Assembly: GCA_903886165.1 (NCBI GenBank)
Contig: CAISLL010000027.1
Span: forward strand, 1-24,780
From: an uncultured beta proteobacterium
Lineage (GTDB): Bacteria; Pseudomonadota; Gammaproteobacteria; Burkholderiales; Burkholderiaceae_C
Length of the DNA: 24,780 nucleotides
Reading direction: 5' to 3'
Of this stretch, positions 22,339 through 24,780 are shown one piece after another. A model generated the notes under the pieces. That model saw only the letters and a program-made list of their open reading frames with translations, made no database searches and was not told the origin of the DNA. The stretch's first letter is position 1. Every line of letters starts with the position of its first letter. A program made the translations under genes and the position numbers.

Positions 22339-23556
22339 ATGACCAAGCCTGTTACTGACCCTGTCCATGGCCTGTCGCTGTTTGATGCGCGGCCATTTTT
22401 TGAAAAAGCCCTGGTTTACGGCCTGCAGCACGGCCTGATCGACGCTGGCAAGCGGGAAGCCATGGCGCAGGAAGCACCCAAAGGCATGGTGCAAATTGCC
22501 CGCTATTTCGGCAGTGAGTATTTGCGACCTGAGCTGGAAAAGGCGCGCGACCGCCTTGTCAATTTGGTCAGTTTGCATCTGGAGGATGCCAGCGGTGGCG
22601 ACCTTCGCGTGGCGGCCGGGTTGCTGCGCGACCACTCGCTGCTGTCACGCTCCAAGGCGGGCTCGGACATGCTCAAGGCGCTGATTGTCATGCCGCAAAA
22701 CACCCACTTTGGCATGAACGAGCGCGGTGGCTTCACTGACCGCCACATCCCGCAACTGGCACGCTGGTCGCTCGCCAGTTATGCCGACTACAAGGCTGAG
22801 TTTTCGGCAAGGCAGCATGCGGTGCAGGCGGTTGAGGCCGCGCTCTGGCTTTCGGATCAGTTGGGTTTGTCTGCAGACGAGTTGCAGGACGCAGAGCCCG
22901 ACGCAGAAGCCGTCATTCGCACCGCGCTGCTGATGGGACTGATACGACGCAAAGAATTGCCCGACTGGGTGGCTTTTCAAAAACTGATTGTTGTGCTGCG
23001 TTTGAAGCAGCCAGCGCCCGAGTTGTTGAAGCTGCCGAAAGACCTGCCGCGAGACTGCCTTCCAGTAGTTGAGTCGGTACGCGAATCGGTGCTCAGTGAT
23101 TGGCCCAAGCTGCTGGATGTGCGCCTGGCACCGCGCAAGCTGTTTGACCAAACCCCGGCGTTCATGGGGCGTTATTTCTGGCTCGAAGACGGCTTGAGCG
23201 AAGTCAGCCAGCATGACCGCAGCCGCTCCGCCGCGTGGGACAAGCTCACGCAAGGCCACAGTGACGATGGCACGGTGCTCACGCTCTGCCTGTGCGTGGC
23301 TGCTGGCAGCGCCCCCAAGACGCTGTTGGCGGAAAAATCAGCTGCCGCCCTGGTGCGAAAGATCCGCAAACATGGCCTGCAACCCGGTTTGGCCGTTGAT
23401 TACCTGAGCACCCATGCGCCCGAGCAGCATCGGGATGATTTTGTGCAGCTTTGGCAGGAGTTCCTCAATGAATCACAAGCCACCTTGCTCAGCGACCATG
23501 ACCACAAACTCAATGATGCGCTGGCGCTGCTTCGACGCGAGTGCAATGTCAGCTGA
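22339..23556 (+). CDS. Unrecognised 405-residue protein
   Basis: I do not recognise this protein. It is predicted soluble and largely helical, starting MTKPVTDPVHGLSLFDARPF and ending RRECNVS. No catalytic motif, nucleotide-binding loop, signal peptide or membrane helix was seen. The segment VRKIRKHGLQPGLAVDYL and the many Leu/Ala helices suggest a helical-repeat or scaffold protein, which is only an impression. The reading frame opens at 21910 but overlaps the previous gene there, so ATG 22339, the first ATG after that gene, is the sensible start despite a poor Shine-Dalgarno. It is the last gene of the J-protein cluster; eight bases separate its stop from the convergent PilZ gene. Confidence 0.75.
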   Translation: MTKPVTDPVHGLSLFDARPFFEKALVYGLQHGLIDAGKREAMAQEAPKGMVQIARYFGSEYLRPELEKARDRLVNLVSLHLEDASGGDLRVAAGLLRDHSLLSRSKAGSDMLKALIVMPQNTHFGMNERGGFTDRHIPQLARWSLASYADYKAEFSARQHAVQAVEAALWLSDQLGLSADELQDAEPDAEAVIRTALLMGLIRRKELPDWVAFQKLIVVLRLKQPAPELLKLPKDLPRDCLPVVESVRESVLSDWPKLLDVRLAPRKLFDQTPAFMGRYFWLEDGLSEVSQHDRSRSAAWDKLTQGHSDDGTVLTLCLCVAAGSAPKTLLAEKSAAALVRKIRKHGLQPGLAVDYLSTHAPEQHRDDFVQLWQEFLNESQATLLSDHDHKLNDALALLRRECNVS

Positions 23557-23564
23557 CCAAGGTG

Positions 23565-23948
23565 TCAAGCGGGGCGATGGACAAACATGTGTGACAGTTC
23601 CCGATTCATCTGATCCGCATCCCCGGTGTTGAGCTCCAACAACCGGCGCAATTGGGTCAAGCTCTGTAAATCGATGTCTTCACAGGCTATGCCGATGTTG
23701 CAGTCTTCCAAATGTGCCACCTTGCCGTTCATTTGGATGGATTCGCCACCTTCTGCCAATGGCAGGTTAAGACGGCATCGGTCATTTAAGGCCACCGGAA
23801 CGGGGCATGACGTGCGCACCAGGGCACCTTTCAGTGCGATGTCAAGCAAATCTACATCCATGGTTTGACCAGATAGGTCCAATGACACCTGCGCAAAAAA
23901 CGGCACGCGTGAAAAATGGCGGTGACTTTCAGTTGTTGGTGGTTTCAT
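23565..23948 (-). CDS. Single-domain PilZ protein
   Basis: A 127-residue protein consisting of one PilZ domain, a cyclic-di-GMP receptor module. The RxxxR motif (RHFSR) is near the N terminus, followed by the beta-barrel. The second motif, normally (D/N)xSxxG, reads DIALKG, so Ser is replaced by Ala, which may weaken c-di-GMP binding. LEDCNIGIACEDID and the terminal helix fit the family. I chose ATG 23948 because AAGGA lies seven bases upstream; an in-frame ATG at 23993 would add a non-conserved extension. It converges on the J-protein cluster. A GGDEF-EAL protein is encoded 10 kb away, so both may serve the same second messenger, but no direct link is shown. Confidence 0.82.
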   Translation of the reverse strand: MKPPTTESHRHFSRVPFFAQVSLDLSGQTMDVDLLDIALKGALVRTSCPVPVALNDRCRLNLPLAEGGESIQMNGKVAHLEDCNIGIACEDIDLQSLTQLRRLLELNTGDADQMNRELSHMFVHRPA

Positions 23949-24062
23949 ATCGGGTTCCTTGAAGGTTTGAACGCTGATACCTGTCTTGACCACAGGATGA
24001 TAAGGCCGGCATAAAAGATCGCTGCCGTCGGGTTAGAGTCAACCGAGATTGTTCATTAGAAC

Positions 24063-24085
24063 TTGTGCCGACTTTGGCGGCACAA
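24063..24085. repeat. Perfect 8-bp inverted repeat upstream of the IS1380-type transposase
   Basis: Arms TTGTGCCG (24063-24070) and CGGCACAA (24078-24085) are separated by seven bases. A T6 run follows about 12 bases later. It probably belongs to the insertion sequence end, perhaps as a hairpin that blocks read-through from the flanking DNA; the outer boundary of the element could not be placed. Confidence 0.5.
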
Positions 24086-24108
24086 TGGCTTCTCACATTT
24101 TTTGTGGC

Positions 24109-24131
24109 TTTCTAATGGCATCCATTAGAAA
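24109..24131. repeat. Perfect 9-bp inverted repeat upstream of the IS1380-type transposase
   Basis: Arms TTTCTAATG (24109-24117) and CATTAGAAA (24123-24131) flank a 5-bp spacer, 45 bp before the transposase ATG. CATTAGAA also occurs at 24054, giving a direct-repeat partner 69 bp upstream. Such a palindrome is a plausible operator or transposase-binding site. Confidence 0.5.
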
Positions 24132-24175
24132 TTGTTCAATGAAATCAAAGCTGTTGCTCTGAATTTGCCGTCATC

Positions 24176-24493
24176 ATGAAACCCTATGACCCGTTCGATC
24201 TCAAGTTCAGCTCTGGCGAAGTCACCGCTTGGGGTGGCCTGGCCTTACTCAAACGCATGCTGGACGGCCTGGACTTTCGATCAGGTGTACAAAGCCGGCA
24301 ACTCCCCCCGCCAGGCTCAAACCGTGGCTATCGCCCGGAGCAACTCATCGAACAAATGATCGTCAGCATCTGGTGTGGCGCAGCCAGGCTCGCACAGGCT
24401 GACATCACCCGCCTGGATGCCACCCTGGTGCGACTATTTAATATCAATCACAAGGTTAAATCCACCGGCTTCCAGCCGGTCAGCTTCAGCTAG
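24176..24493 (+). pseudogene. IS1380-family-type transposase, truncated by IS200/IS605 insertion
   Basis: The N-terminal part of a transposase. MKPYDPFDLKFSSGEVTAWG, LALLKRMLDGLDF and PPPGSNRGYRPEQLIEQMIVSIWCGAARLAQADITRLDATL resemble IS1380-type transposases. The transposase-like sequence ends at about codon 88 (near 24439). After that the frame enters unrelated sequence, the left end of an IS200/IS605 element, and stops at 24491-24493, giving only 105 residues where full-length members have several hundred, including the DDE catalytic core. It cannot be functional as read. The rest of the element may lie beyond the right window edge. Confidence 0.8.
24464..24480 (+). repeat. Subterminal hairpin of the IS200/IS605 left end
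   Basis: ACCGGCT-TCC-AGCCGGT forms a perfect 7-bp stem with a 3-nt loop, 39 bases before the tnpA start. Hairpins of this kind near the left end are recognised by Y1 HUH transposases. Confidence 0.75.
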
Positions 24494-24519
24494 GAAAATG
24501 AGGGCGCTGGAGGGCTGAA

Positions 24520-24780
24520 ATGGACTATAGATACGGGAATCACACGGTATTTGAGATTGAGTACCACTTTGTGTGGGTGACGAAATATCGGTACAAGGTA
24601 CTGACGGCTGAAGTTGCAGAGCGAGTCAGGGAGATGGTTCGGCAAGTGTGCGAGTCGTTCGAGATACGGATAGTGAAGGGCATGGTGAGCAAGGATCACG
24701 TGCACATACTGGTGAGTGCGCCGCCGAACATGGCGCCCAGCGAGATCATGAGGCGGATCAAAGGCAACACGGCGAGTCGG
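24520..24780 (+). CDS. tnpA: IS200/IS605-family Y1 HUH transposase TnpA (N-terminal part)
   Basis: The first 87 codons of a small single-strand transposase; full-length members are about 140 residues, so the catalytic Tyr lies beyond the right edge. The opening HTVFEIEYHFVWVTKYRYKVL, the HUH metal-binding motif HVHIL and SAPPNMAPSEIMRRIKG match the family. The ATG at 24520 is preceded by GGAGGG five bases upstream, a strong ribosome-binding site. No tnpB accessory gene is visible in the window. Confidence 0.92.
   Translation, partial: MDYRYGNHTVFEIEYHFVWVTKYRYKVLTAEVAERVREMVRQVCESFEIRIVKGMVSKDHVHILVSAPPNMAPSEIMRRIKGNTASR

Larger units (their letters stand above)
24440..24780 (+). mobile_element. 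IS200/IS605-family element, left end (runs off the window)
   Basis: The element begins near 24440, where transposase homology of the IS1380-type gene stops. The left-end subterminal hairpin and a tnpA gene follow in the expected order. IS200/IS605 elements insert without target duplication, so no flanking repeat is expected. The exact boundary is estimated from the loss of IS1380-type sequence and could be off by some bases. Confidence 0.75.

Noticed and set aside
23949..24050. MerR-type promoter with TTGACT and a long spacer upstream of the PilZ gene
   Set aside because: The -10 element and the dyad expected between the hexamers are not convincing, and no MerR regulator is nearby.

Overview
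This window looks like the chromosome of a betaproteobacterium of the order Burkholderiales, most likely a Comamonadaceae (Rhodoferax/Polaromonas-like) organism. The grounds are the high-GC coding style, the D-alanine locus with a TyrR-type sigma-54 activator, the DUF6502-DUF5666 gene pair, and short dispersed ATAGCT...CTATAG repeats of a kind I associate with that family. The genus is inference; no rRNA, tRNA or marker phylogeny is available here.

Layout. (1) 1-2370, minus strand: the start of a membrane-bound [NiFe] uptake hydrogenase operon, hybO-hybA-hybB, translationally coupled by ATGA overlaps and running off the left edge, with a possible -24/-12 promoter upstream. The small subunit has Asn where the second proximal-cluster Cys is expected. 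(2) 2715-9468: a divergent control region between a TyrR-like sigma-54 activator (minus) and dadA (plus). It holds three TyrR-box-like palindromes and a consensus sigma-54 promoter. The plus-strand operon is dadA, an alanine/Na+ symporter, alanine racemase, a RidA-family deaminase and a TRIC/UPF0126 membrane protein, a coherent alanine-catabolism unit. (3) 9543-13606: an ABC-F ATPase (Uup type) and a membrane PAS-GGDEF-EAL c-di-GMP enzyme. (4) 13723-16114: a DUF6502 protein overlapping an exported DUF5666 protein with GIGGTG motifs and a long Ser/Gly/Asp repeat tail. (5) 16309-17726: a secreted M14 zinc carboxypeptidase (minus, with its own terminator) divergent from a flavin reductase.

(6) 17957-23556: an EF-G-like GTPase, a HemG-type protoporphyrinogen dehydrogenase, a minimal J-domain protein and three consecutive unrecognised proteins (190, 247 and 405 aa). 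All are on the same strand and closely spaced. The J-protein plus three unknowns is the best candidate for an undescribed system. (7) 23565-24780: a small PilZ protein (convergent), then mobile DNA: an IS1380-type transposase remnant cut off after about 88 codons by the left end of an IS200/IS605 element whose Y1 transposase runs off the right edge.

No rRNA, tRNA or CRISPR array was found. The best-supported regulatory logic is at the dadA locus, where the activator retains the GAFTGA loop and its putative operators lie 80-170 bp upstream of a near-perfect -24/-12 promoter. The c-di-GMP enzyme and the PilZ protein could belong to one signalling network but are not linked in an operon.
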